Shown here: one piece after another, positions 21,132 through 32,392 of the stretch
How the letters are laid out: each line of letters begins with the position of its first letter
Position numbering within the stretch: the stretch's first letter is position 1
Assembly (NCBI GenBank): GCA_025200525.1
Contig: CM045763.1
Coordinates: 151,906,246 to 151,970,245 of the forward strand
Length of the DNA stretch: 64,000 nt
Source of the DNA: Camellia lanceoleosa
Taxonomy: Eukaryota; Streptophyta; Magnoliopsida; Ericales; Theaceae
Direction: 5' to 3'
Position numbers and translations under genes: made by a program
Notes under the pieces: model-generated
What the model saw: the letters and a program-made list of their open reading frames with translations, nothing else
Told to the model about the DNA's origin: nothing
Database searches by the model: none

Positions 21132-22011
21132 ATGTTCAGGTTAATGGAGGTGGACGATATAAAAACTGGGGTTGTTGAAGGTGTTTCAGCAAGTGATTTT
21201 AGTTGTATTGAACTTGCGTTGCCTAATTTATTTTCTCAATTGAGGTTAAGATACAAACAAAAAAGTATTAAGGTTGATAAAATATTGATAAAATATTCCC
21301 TCCTTTGCGCACCCAATGCTAGTGGGTTGGTCAGAGTAAATGTTTATGATCGGAGGTTAGACGATAATGACAGTTTGCAAGCGTGGTTTATTTTCCCAGT
21401 GGATTGTCAATGCGAGTTAGTCTATTATGGGAATGGTTATTGTTCAATTAACGACAAACAGGTGCCATGGATGGTGAAGTATCGACTTGAAAATTCCAAT
21501 ATTAAAAGGGGGGTTACGTATTGTAAAATGAAGGGGTATCTGAAGTATTGTACGAGTGACATGCCAGAAGATTCGCAAATGAGGGCCCCCTCTATTGTTG
21601 TGTTATCTAAAAAATATACTAATGATAATGTTGATGTTTGGCATTGTCCTCCAACGAAGGCCATTCCGATTCTGACACGGACTAAGTTTGTTGGTTTACC
21701 GGAGAGGCGAAGAGATTTGTTGTTAGGAGGTTTTGGGGAAAGTGGTTTCAGTTATTCATGAACGCAGAGGTCGTCTGAGTTTGTCAGAGATGGATGTACG
21801 CAGAGGTGGTGATGACACCAGTGATGTTGATCCTGGTCCGTCGATTTCAGAGGTTGGTGTTAGCAAAGAGGAAGTTGATCGTAGAGGATCAGTTGTTATG
21901 GATCCAACAAAATTTTCTAATGTTTTACGAAATGTAATCATCAGTGTAAAAAATAGTGATGTGACTCAAGATGTAACAGTTGATGATAAGGGAAATGTAC
22001 TAAGTAAATAA
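21132..22011 (+). pseudogene. Geminivirus movement protein (BC1-like), copy C, near full length
   Basis: The best-preserved MP. ATG is at 21132, with a second ATG in frame at 21144. The frame is open for about 205 codons through the ASGLV, YDRRLDDNDSLQAW, VPWMVKYRLE, KMKGYLKYCTSDMP and RAPSIVVLSKKY blocks. A single extra T near 21746-21748 shifts the frame, and the rest is open from 21733 to the stop at 22009-22011, with a Ser/Asp/Gly-rich tail ending GNVLSK. Total about 290 residues, close to BC1-type proteins. A CP tail lies upstream and Rep converges from the other strand 27 bases beyond. Confidence 0.88.
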
Positions 22012-22037
22012 AACTTTGAGTGGTTTTATAAATAAAA

Positions 22038-23063
22038 TTAATAAAATTTTTCATTAATGATGACAGTGGTTACATTAACATCAAACCATTCTCTCATTTT
22101 TGGGGACATTGCATCTAACCAACCATCATTCCCCATTTGTTAATAAAATACAAGGAATTCCTCCTCTAATAGTGAGATCTGGTTGGAACTTAACAAATAC
22201 ATGGAAATCTCTCTGGCATCCTACTAAATTCTTCATTAATTCGGTAAGGACTATCGAGTATTTGATGTCGTCTATGACGTTGTAGACGGCGTCTTAGTCG
22301 TAGTCCTTGAAGCTTATTCTGCCGGAGAAGTAATTGTGTCGTCCCAGGCTTCTGGCCCCGGCGGCTTTGCCTCATCTTGGGGGTCCTTCAAGGTAGAGGG
22401 AGATTGGGCGGATGGGCCTCTGCTCTGGTTCATGTTATCAGAGGAGGAGGACAGTTCTTCGTCAGTATATAAATTATTGATTTTGTTTTTGTGTATCCCT
22501 AATCTAAGGAAGTCGTCTTCCCTCCAAACGGAGAGGCAACAATTTTGACATAACTCGTACTTAACAAAATCTCGACTTACAAACAAAATATTATTTTCTG
22601 CCCATTTTTTTACTTCTTCATTTAAAAGGAAATGAATTAAAAGGGCTAGTATATGGGGGGCCTCTCTCTTTTGTAGTGATCCCTGGAAAATGTTTTTAAT
22701 TGGGGAAATTTTGTGACGTAATCGGTGGGACATCTTTCTTTACAGAGAGCAAAGAATTGTTCCTCCGTTTCTGCTTCGCCAAGTATTCCCCTCCAGAGTT
22801 CGTCTTTGTTTTTCGAAGGACTTCTCTCCTTAGATGAAAATTCTCCCCATTCGACGAACTCACCCTCTTTCTGTATGTACTGTCGACTTGCTGTTGGCGA
22901 GTGGAGTTTTTCTATATTCGGATGGTAGATCCTTCCATTGGTTCCATTGAGATCGAAAAATCTCGAGTTAGAAGTTTGGATCTTCTTCGTGCATTGAACC
23001 ATGGCATAAAGGTAAGGGTTTCTATCTTCATGGAGCTCCTTTGCGACAAGTATGTAGTATGGC
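22038..23063 (-). pseudogene. Endogenous geminivirus Rep/RepA, copy C, minus strand
   Basis: From about 23063 leftward. Motif II reads YLY (23007-23015) instead of HLH, and motif III YIQK (22868-22879) is intact. The same six-C run as copy B breaks the frame near 22656. The RepA tail is open (22314-22733). The helicase frame has a stop inside Walker A (22372-22374), another stop at 22294-22296, and a frameshift near 22105-22130, so it is dead. The N-terminus with motif I is missing. It converges on MP copy C exactly as copy A does on its MP. Confidence 0.9.
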
Positions 23064-24669
23064 TGACAAGCTAGTTGGAGGAGAGACTGGAGGAGTTCTA
23101 AGAGTTGTTCTTTTGGGCATGGGCATTGTGGGATACTCTTCTAAGGAGTACAACATTGTATACCAAATAAATCGACAAAAATGGCAGAAAGAAAAGGAAG
23201 GACGAAACAAGGTACCAGAAAATCACCTCAGTGTAATAACTCTCCAACTGCAAAAGCATATCTCTCGTATCTTTCTCCACCGACAAATATCTGAGGCTGG
23301 ACAATGGTAGGGGTGGTGGTGGTAGTATCAACGAGGTGTCACAACAGTGCTCATCAATATTTATCCCTAAGTAATTATAAATTCAATTAGCACTACACAA
23401 GGTTTTAATTACTTAAATTTTTCCTAACCTCTAACTTATATTTTAAGAGCAATAAAAAAAAGGGTAATGCTATAGTGTGCAACTTACACCTTACACCTTT
23501 TTGTGTTCACTTACACCTTACACTTACACCTTTTTTACCTTGCACTTACACCTTTTGTGTAAGTGGCACATGGTGTGCAACTTATACATTTCATTTATAC
23601 CTTCCACTTACACTTACACCTTACACCTTACACTTACACCTTTTGTGTGAGTGGCACATGGTGTGCAACCCACTTACACCTTTTGTGGGTTGCACACCTA
23701 AGAAAACTCCTAAAAAAAAACTTTAAATAACAATAATTGTGGCTATTAAATGGAATTATTTAATTTTTAAATTATATATTAAATTTTAAGTGTTGAATTA
23801 AGTTATAAGTTTAAATTTTAATAATTTTTTTGTTAGATTATCTTCACCTCTAAAAATAAATAATAAAAAAAAATCACGTAGAGTCCTACAGAAGGACCTC
23901 CAAAGTTTAAAATAAAAATTAAAAAAATCTCACTTATTTTTAATTTATTTTTTTTTATTTTTTATTTTTTGTGGGGTTTCCTAAACCTTTCTAAACTGCG
24001 TAGACTCAAAAAGTGAAAACTATTGCCACAAATATAAGAAAAAGAAGAGTAGGCTCCCCTCTAGTCATGCATTTGGATTAGAAGATATTGTTTGAATCTG
24101 TGGAGTTCACACAAGATCTCGATAATCTTAATTATTTATTTTATAAGATCTTTTGTTTATATTATTGATAAAAAAAAATTAAATCGATATGATAATTATA
24201 ACTTATTTAATTTATTATGTTTGTCATCAAAAAATAAGAATGACCTATTGGTGTATCCGAATAACGCGATATATTGAATTAGTTACGATTATCGAATTGA
24301 TTTAATTTTTTTTTAATAAATAATATATGTGAAAGATTTTATAAAATGAACGGTTCTCCAAGAACTCAGAGAATACCCTTTAATCTAAAAAAATTCACTA
24401 AAAAAAAATTGAAAAAAATAATGGGAGTTTTTTAATTGTACAAAAATAGTGTTTGGAAATTAATTTGTTACAAAAGGATAAAATTCCATTTTTTATTTTT
24501 TTTGTTCCTAAACAACACCAAAATATCAGTCAGCTGACACTTTGAAGCCATCCATCCTCCAATCCAATCAAATTACGTGACTTGTAATTTCTCCTAAGTT
24601 TATTATCCAGTCGCTGATTGATTCATCAATCACTTCCTTTCGATGTTAAAAGGGCAGAAGAAGGAAACA
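23064..24669. other. Non-coding right flank of the viral cluster
   Basis: No clear viral homology is visible to the right of 23063. The stretch includes the CTTACACC repeat block at 23471-23703 and AT-rich sequence with poly(A)/poly(T) runs up to the host gene promoter. No domain-bearing frame seen. Confidence 0.55.
23471..23703. repeat. CTTACACC minisatellite with inverted ends, possible MITE
   Basis: Irregular repeats of CTTACACCTT and TTTTGTGTAAGTGGCACATG-like units. The ends TAGTGTGCAAC (about 23472) and GTTGCACACCTA (about 23689) are inverted copies. The frames across it are repeat-generated. Confidence 0.6.
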
Positions 24670-24741
24670 ACAAAAACTATATATGAAAAGCACCATTAAG
24701 TATAAATCATTTTTACATTCCTACAAACGAAAACGACGACT

Positions 24742-24772
<31 letters not shown>

Positions 24773-24858
24773 GAGGGGTCAATGTCCTTCAGCTTCAGTG
24801 GTTTAATGCCGAGAAGAAATCTTATTTATCGTGTAATTACTTGAGACATCTCCCTTAT

Positions 24859-24892
<34 letters not shown>

Positions 24893-24924
24893 AAACTTCT
24901 GATCTGCGATTTCATTCATCAAAG
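24670..24924 (+). promoter_or_regulatory. Putative promoter and 5' leader exon of the L18ae-like gene
   Basis: CTATATATGAAAAG at about 24677 resembles a TATA box. A (GA)n tract at about 24743-24769 and a (CT)n tract at 24860-24892 follow, typical of plant core promoters and leaders. A possible GC-type splice donor AAG|GCAAGT lies at 24923. No transcript data are available, so start and exon limits are guesses. Confidence 0.35.
24743..24892. repeat. (GA)n and (CT)n microsatellites facing each other
   Basis: A GA repeat (about 24743-24769) and a CT repeat (about 24860-24892) about 90 bases apart are complementary and could fold on each other in the transcript or in single-stranded DNA. Confidence 0.85.
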
Positions 24925-27900
24925 GCAAGTTGTGCTTTTTGTTAGCCTCTTCCAAGTTATAAATTTATTGTCAATATGGTGATTGTGCTTCTATGTGTGT
25001 GTTTTTGTGTATATGTGTGCATTGTAGATTTTATTTCAACGTTGGGTGTTTTATTTTGGGGTAGAATGTGATACTTTTGCTATAGGTAATTGCTTTGCCT
25101 TGGGGTTGTTTCAGTTTTGATGGTAAGATTGATTCTTTGAGTTAAATTTTTTCTCTTTTGTGATTTGTTAAGATTTTTATTGGCTTTGAACATGAAATTT
25201 AGCCTATTTTCTAGCTTCGGAATGAATTTCAGTTTTTTTAACCTAATTCCCAAATCATAATGTCTTGATGAAGTGACACACACACAGGTATATATATGAT
25301 ATCTACACACAAGTGTGGCATCTTCAATTTTTTTTTAACCACCATATGATTCAATGTACACCGTACAATGTGTTTATCCGTGTCTAAATGTAAATTCTGA
25401 AATTGGAAAAATAACAACTTTGTAAATTTTAAGCAAAATGTCAACTGATCAAATGTGCTAAAATTTGGCATTTTGCTACACTTGCTGCCCAAATATATTA
25501 CAATGCCAAATTTTGGCACACCATTGGAGTGGTTCTTCTTCTATGCTTAAATCCCAAATTTTGGCTTTGGTATGAGGTTGTGCATACAATTGGAGATGAT
25601 CTTATTCGCGTGATATTAAGAATGGAGAATGTTAGGAGATTATGGTAAGTTTTACATGGCCATCAGTGAAATTATTTTTTCCAGGTAGTAGAACATATCA
25701 ATGAAAGCCATTTATTTTCCACGCCTCAATTGAAAGCACGGGTAAGAAGAGCTGAGTAGCTGAAATTGAAATTTGGCTCTTTGTTAGGCAAATACTTCAC
25801 ATTCATCATTTCATGATATGTAAACCTAACAAGACTGGTCAACTCTGCTGTCATTTTATTGAGTAAAATATTTGTTTGATTTATCGATGTGTGCTCCACA
25901 GGAAATGATGCCCATGCAAATAAACAGCAGAGTTTTGGCTGACATCTAAATCTTTTTGACCCTAGAATTAGTTTTAAGATTCCACCATTTGATTTGCATT
26001 TGTTTAACGCCAACCAGGTGTAGCATACGTAGGTGAAATCTGTATTAGAAACGTAACGGGATAACACTAAATTTGAAACTCTTTTTAATTACTTGAAGCA
26101 GGTAATTTGGATTGGAGGGTGGTTGCATAACTGAAAACCTCAATCTTCTGGACACATCAGCAATACTGCACATGGAACCAAGTAATTGACTTGATTTCTA
26201 TTTACCTAATTAGTTTTGTGTTCAGTATAGAAACATAAATTTACAGTTTTTTGATATTGTCAATTTCTTTTTCTGCTGCTGCTTCTTCTCATGTTGACTC
26301 CTCCGAGTATATCAAGTATACCATCATCTAGTATGAGATATATGATACAAATATAATAAGCTTGAAGAATAGAGAAGCCAGAGAATTCTTATCCCACTAC
26401 GTTTAACAGCCGTTCCAGTTTCTTGATTGTGAAGATAAGTGAATTAACCCTTTGGTTGCAATATAAAAAGAAAGGCATTAGCTAGGTGATTCAATTCTAA
26501 TTTATAAACGAAAATCACAAAGTATCCTCTCATTTTTGCCTCTAAACTATATTTGGTCATGCATTCTTGTTTGGGCAAGTTACTTGAATATTCTCTCAAC
26601 CAACCACTAGTAGAGAGAGATAACAAACATGAGTTTGCCAGTTATAAATTTTCTTCCATATTTTGATCTATGTTACATGAGCTTTACTATTTTTTCGAAA
26701 GTACCCATGTCCACCGAATATGGCAAGGGTAAGGGTGTGAGATATATGTCCAACACACGTACCCAATTTAGACACTTGGATCCTCTAATTTTTTATGATG
26801 TTTGAAGAAGGAGAAACTCATATTTGCTAGTAAAAAACATTTTTAGCTTCTCACATGGATGAGAATCTCATCATGAGTTACAAAAATTTCATATATTTTC
26901 TAAATCGTATTTAATTTGAAGTACATTTTTACTTATATCTTATCTAAGAATATTATACAGAGCGCAATATATGTGCATTGTTGTCAAATCGTGAATAGTT
27001 TTGCTAAAATAGTGAATCGTGAATCGTAAGATTCATTTTATTTGATATAATATATAATTCTATATATTTATATACATATAAAAATACATGCAATATTTAA
27101 AATAAAGTAAATGATCAATATCACTAAATTATATATATATATAAAATCATGTATATCAATATAACTAATTAATCTCTTCTAGTTTGGCGAAAAATGGCAT
27201 TGTTTCATGCGTTATGTAAACAAAAATAGAAATAGTACTGAATTGCAATGAATCATAAATTGAATCGTACGATTCACTCAATTTCTGATTCAACAACATG
27301 GTTCAAATTGTTTTTGTTGAAACTCATATTGAATCAAATCGTGAATCGCATTTATTCTAACAACCATATGTTGACACCGTACGCATATCCCACTTTTGGA
27401 TACATATCCCAATATCCTAAGATTCAAGTTTATGAAGGTTTGATGCTTGAACATGCACCCACATCCACACCAGATACTCATACCCGAGTCCATAGATTTT
27501 GATTATTCTACCCTTCTATATTGTTACACCGAGCAACAATACTGTTCAATATCATGCTACGATGAAGTATTTCAACTAGGACGATACTGCACTTGTTAGT
27601 TTAATAGTCTGACAATGCACCAATATCAGTTAAAAAGGCAAATGCAAAAACTTAATATGGCTTCCGCAGAAAATTTTATGCTGCTTCATGTTTATCTTTT
27701 ATATTGTGTCGTCTCATGCCTGACATATTGTGTCAAAGACGAATATTTTTAGTTCTTTTATGAGAATGATTCAACTCCAATCTTTGTTGTGATTAAGGGA
27801 CACAATGTTGGTGTTTACAAAGAGACAATTATTGTGAGCTCATCAGTCCCTTCCAAGATTGATAGATGGTGTGGATTGCATTTTCGTGTTCTTGAAATTA

Positions 27901-28032
27901 CTTGCACATGTTTGTCTATTGCAAGTATTTTGTATGTAACTATAGGAGGATATGGCAATATTTTACTCCACTTAGAAGTTCCATGCCCAATTGAATATTT
28001 GGTTCTCTTTTTAAGATAAGTTATGCATGCAG
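24925..28032 (+). other. Presumed leader intron(s) of the L18ae-like gene
   Basis: No coding domain is visible. A further non-coding exon may lie around 26100-26180 between a CAG and a GTAATT. A block at about 26975-27365 is rich in GTGAATCG/GAATCGTACGATTC motifs with inverted-looking ends and may be a MITE-like insertion. The stretch ends at an AG (28031-28032) before the first coding exon. Confidence 0.35.
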
Positions 28033-28036
28033 AATT

Positions 28037-29698
28037 ATGGGGAGAGTGAAGGAAAAGGAGGGAAATATACAACTAACAAATGGCCTTCGACCTTTTAATG
28101 ACTATATATTGGAACTTCTTCATGTCACAGATGCTACAATCGAGGAGGGAGAAAGTTTGAGAAATGGCCTTGAATTGGTGAGATCAGTTTCTGATAAGCA
28201 GTTCGATCTTTTGAGGCCTTCTGCTCGATACAATTCACTGTTTAAAGGTAGATACTGTTTGGATGTGATTAATATGCAATTACCCATTTTTTTATGCTTA
28301 CATGCAAATTCATTGTACTTTCTATTATTCAATATTAAATTAAACATTGACCTTCTCTTATTTGCTTAAGTCATGCCTAAACTACCACCCAAGTTTCAAT
28401 TACATGTACATCCATTTTCTGTTTCTGGATCACTGATTGAGGAAAAATTGATTGCTATACCTCCAATGCCATGGCATCATTTCATGACTGCCATACCTGG
28501 GTCTGAGTGACTTTGAAGTCCCCTGGTATCATTTTTATTGATTTCGGCATGGAGGATATCAATCGAAAGAATCTTAATGATTTTTTGGATTTATTTTTAA
28601 TGGAACTACTTATTTTAACACATACCCCTTCCATTGTTTATGATTTAGTAAAACTTCAACACCTTGTCATTGTTATCTGGATTTTACTCCATACTGAAGT
28701 AGCGGCTAGTTATATAAGCGCACACATAAATTCACACAGTTACCATCTGAAAACAAAGGCCCTGTTTGGTGCAGCTTTTGGAGCTGCTTATAGCTTCTTT
28801 TTTTAATTTTATTTTGGAAATCTATGTTAACAGCTTCTGCTTACAACTTATGAGGCAAAAATAACTTATATAAATTGAAAAAAGTTGATTATTGGGAAGT
28901 TGGGAAAGGGTTACTTTTAGCTTTTGTTTTCTGATTCAAATTTCAGTTTGCAATTTTAGCTACACCAAACTGGCCCAAAGTTCTTGTTGCATGCTAATCA
29001 AGCTTCATCTTTACTCGTGTGCCTTTCATCAAAATAATGGGTTGTGATTGTGATAGTGATGGCACATTTAGTTTGCTTTGACTAATATATATGATCCATA
29101 TGATGCTACTTTCTGTTAAAAGAGAACTGTTACAGAAACTGATCTTTTTACTAAGTAAATGTCAAGAATACTGAACTATTCTTGCACTGGCAGGGCAAGC
29201 AACAGACATGGGAGACCCGAAAGGCAAATATACCCTTATTAGAGATGCAGATGACTTCCAACTAGGGACTTTTGACAAGCCCCTTCCTTGCTTTGGTTGT
29301 GGGATAGGATGGCTTTCGTGAGTATTCTCAACTCCTTCCTCCATCTTTCCTCATTTTCCCTTACTAATGGACATATCTCTTCTTTTCAGTTTTTTGTTAG
29401 GCTTTGTGTTCCCACTTATGTGGTACTATGCTGCAATTCTGTACTTTGGAAACTACTATCAAAAGGACCCTAGAGAGCGAGCTGGCCTTGCTGCTTCTGC
29501 AATTTGTGTAAGTATTACCTCGCTCTCTGTCTCTCTCTCTCGGCTTTTAGTAGAAAGGCAAACCTCTACTTTGTTTTCACCTTAAAATGGTATAAACATT
29601 AGTTGGACTAGCATTTTATGATCGACACATGGTTGTTTTTGCAGGCAATGGCATGTTCAGTTGTATTGTTGATCATAGCAATTGTTTGTCTATTCTAG
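28037..29698 (+). CDS. 60S ribosomal protein L18a-like (L18ae family) membrane protein
   Basis: Four coding exons: 28037-28247, 29194-29317, 29390-29507 and 29645-29698. All introns are GT-AG and the joins keep frame, giving 168 codons. The N-terminal exon is soluble (FDLLRPSARYNSLFKG at its end). Then comes the family signature GKYTLIRDADDFQLG, a Cys pair in DKPLPCFGCGIGW, a hydrophobic segment (FLLGFVFPLMWYYAAILYF), YYQKDPRERAGLAASA, and a second hydrophobic segment at the C-terminus (CSVVLLIIAIVCLF). So a small two-pass membrane protein. The family name comes from weak likeness to ribosomal L18a, but a ribosomal role is doubtful and the true function is not known. An alternative start at 29208 would drop the first 75 residues. 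The only intact host gene here. Confidence 0.88.
28759..28975. mobile_element. hAT-like MITE in the first coding intron
   Basis: Ends GCCCTGTTTGGTG and CACCAAACTGGC are inverted copies, and CAAAG flanks both sides as a direct repeat. The interior has AGCTTTTGG/AGCTGCTTATAGC motifs common to non-autonomous hAT elements. No coding capacity. Confidence 0.65.
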
Positions 29699-29781
29699 CC
29701 GGTCTGTCAAATTTGGTTTCCTCTTTATACACCCTTACAACCATCCACAAAGGCAAGTTGAATTTGGAAATAGAGCTGAGC

Positions 29782-29782
<1 letters not shown>

Positions 29783-29815
<33 letters not shown>
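29783..29815. repeat. poly(T) tract 3' of the L18ae-like gene
   Basis: 33 T in a row, about 85 bases after the stop codon. It may be the poly(A) tail of a retroposed sequence on the other strand. Confidence 0.9.
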
Positions 29816-29816
<1 letters not shown>

Positions 29817-30019
29817 ATAGGCAAGCTGACCGTGGTTGGATTAAAATTTGATGTATATAAAAGTGAAGTAAAGATTTCTCAAATGTTTCAACAATGTATA
29901 ATATCAAATATTGCACAATATAGAATTAATACATTGGAATTGTACAGAACTTCTCTATAGTACTATATAATTTGAGGCTTTATTTTATGAGCATGTAACA
30001 TGTTGATTGATAAAATTGA

Positions 30020-30597
30020 GGGAGTATGTTACACTTAATGCCCTACACTTTACACCGAATCCTACTTTGAGTCTCTCATTTTGTAGTTGTAACAGTTTCT
30101 TTTTCTTTTCTTTTTAAAATTTTAACAGTTAACTTATACTTTAGGTTAAGTTGTAATGTAGTTCTTCCATTAATTTGATGTTAAATTTGCTAATGGCAAT
30201 TGACATGTGACTCACGTAAGGCATTTTTTCGTCAAAAATATAATTTTCTTAATTTTTCTTCTTATTCTTTATTTCTTCACTATATTTTCTAAGCCCACCA
30301 GCATCAGCTACCCCTTCTCTAGTTAGTGGTGGTTGGCTTAAAAAATACAGTACCAAGAGAAAATATGGTGGAGAAATATAAAAGAATAAAAAAAAGAAAA
30401 TTACATTTTTGTCTGAAATATGCATCATGTGAGGGTGACATGATAATTTATATTAACAAATTTAACACTAGACTAATGAAAGGACAACATTGCAACTTGA
30501 ACGAAAGTTTAAGGACTTAATTAAGGGATTAAAGTGGGATTTGATGTAGTTATAGAATTGCAAAGTGTAATTTACCCAAATTATGGATTTTTTTGCC
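30020..30597. mobile_element. Foldback (long-TIR, MULE-like) non-autonomous element
   Basis: About 190 bases at the left end (from TTACACTTAATGCCCTACAC) match, inverted, the right end (to GCAAAGTGTAATTTACCC), including a GTTAAATTTG.TAAT block on each side (about 30180 and 30450). The middle is AT-rich with no coding frame. Long imperfect inverted ends fit a Mutator-like MITE. The exact target duplication was not resolved. Confidence 0.55.
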
Positions 30598-31867
30598 ATT
30601 TTATAGGTAAATGGTGCCATCAATCTTGAAATGCTATGTCGACAGCTTGCCAGACAATAATTTAGGGGAATTAGTGTAATAGATCAAAACTAATTATCGG
30701 GGGTGGGGGTGTAATTTTTCTGAGGGTTTTTTTTTTTTTTTTTGGAACAGGGAGAGTTGCACCTTCATTTTTGTGTAATTAGTTTTGACACTGAATTGTA
30801 TTTTTTTTTAATAATTTATTAGTACTCAAAATACAACTTGTATTAGCCTCAACATATTTGATTAACCCAGATGTTTGAGTTTTTGTTGAAACCAGCCACT
30901 TAAAAATTCATGGGGAACTTACTGATAAGTCCCATGTACTAAGTTCAAGATCCAGCTAATCCCAAAACAAAATACTTGCACCAATTAGTCCAACACATTT
31001 TTAATTGTTACCAAAAAATTCTTTTTTTTTTTTTAATTTCACATCTTACTATCGTCGGACTTCTGTCAAACGGTCGCCGGAGACTCGTCGGAATGTTCAA
31101 CATCGCCGGAAAGTCGTCGTAATGTTTAAAACATGTTATGAAACTGTAAAATTTTACAGTTCTAAAGCATGTTATAAAACTGCAAAATTTTACAATTTTA
31201 AACCATGATTCATTCCAACACCAAAAAAAAAATTCAAACTGCAAAATTTTACAATTTTCACCTCCTGTAACTAAAACTCGAAAATTACTTGTTCAGAATT
31301 CGAAAATTTTCTCATTACAAATCTGTGTGATAGCTATACAAATCTGAGTCATTACAGATCTGTTTCAATGATATTATAGATCTATTTCATCATCAACAAC
31401 AACAACCATAGATCAACAACTATCCCAAAAAAAAATCTGTAAATAGAGAGAGAAAGAGAGAGAAATTGACAAAGATATATACACAAATCTGTTCAATCTA
31501 AGCACATATCTGAGGATGAGCGTCTTCTTGTTCTTGTTCTTCATCGTCTTTTTGTTCTTCAGTTCTGCATCGTACCAAATCTGGTCACTCTGATCAGATC
31601 TTCGGCGTCAATAATCGATATGCGTGGTGGAGAAAGTGGCGACGGTGGTGCCGCAAAGGTTCAGATCGACATAGATGTTCAGATCGGAAGGTCGTAAAGA
31701 GGGAAGCAAAAAATCAGAAAAAAAAACGAGAGAGGAAGGGAAGCAAAAAACAGAGAGAGAGAGGAGAAAGAACTTTTGGGTGCAGTGAAAAAGTTTTGGG
31801 ATTAAATGGAGACCACATGTTTCATATGGGACCTATGGATAATTTTCCCAAAATTCATTGTAATATG
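30598..31867. other. Non-coding stretch with short internal repeats
   Basis: AT-rich. AACATGTTATGAAACTGTAAAATTTTACA-like units are duplicated at about 31128 and 31168, and a purine-rich AGAGAG region lies at 31445-31465 and 31690-31770. No gene recognised. Confidence 0.5.
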
Positions 31868-31985
31868 AGACAAAGAATAGCCCAAGTGGTTAGGCCCTTT
31901 TCACCAGACAACTGGACTGAGTTTTGAGTCTTACCAGTCCCTTCCCTTTAGGATAGAAATATAAATTGTATTATACCTTCTCATT

Positions 31986-31989
<4 letters not shown>
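31868..31989 (+). mobile_element. tRNA-derived SINE-like element
   Basis: TAGCCCAAGTGG at 31878-31889 fits an internal A box. A degenerate B box (GAGTTTTGAGTCT) follows about 30 bases later at 31918-31930, and the element ends in an A/T-rich tail followed by (GA)n. Confidence 0.45.

Positions 31990-31990
<1 letters not shown>

Positions 31991-32022
<32 letters not shown>
31991..32022. repeat. (GA)16 microsatellite
   Basis: Perfect dinucleotide run after the SINE-like tail. Confidence 0.95.
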
Positions 32023-32027
<5 letters not shown>

Positions 32028-32357
32028 TTGTATACTTGGAAAGAAAATTTGTAAGCAAGTCCACCAAATTGCATTGAAAACTTTGTCAGAGCCTGAATTT
32101 TAGATTAAAAGCGAAGTGTAATTATCATTTCCTGAATTATGAATACAAAACGGTTTCAGGGTTTATTTCTTCTTGGCGTCTTCTTTGTAGAGCTAGGCTC
32201 TACTTTTTTTAGCATTCTAAACTTGATTTCCTCTTTCCCTGTTCTTTCTACTCGAATCACTTCCCAATTGCCTAACTTGTTGGACATATTCTCTTCAAAT
32301 CTCCATTGACGTCAACCTGAAACTATAAAATGTAGCAAACAAGAAAAGTAATAAGGA

Positions 32358-32392
32358 TTTTTTTTTTTTTTTGGGGGGGGGGGGGGGGGGGG
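32358..32392. repeat. T15-G20 homopolymer pair
   Basis: Fifteen T directly followed by twenty G. Unusual for AT-rich plant DNA, and a possible sequencing or assembly problem. Confidence 0.9.

Noticed and set aside
21437..21941. Minus-strand frames inside MP copy C
   Set aside because: Antisense shadows of the movement protein. The same shadows appear opposite copy A.
26975..27365. Palindromic GAATCGTACGATTC region as a regulatory site
   Set aside because: The motifs are spread in an AT-rich block that looks more like a decayed MITE. No evidence for regulation.
29629..29960. Frames through the poly(T) tract downstream of the host gene
   Set aside because: They encode a Phe or Lys run from a homopolymer. 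The real last exon ends at 29698 in another phase context.
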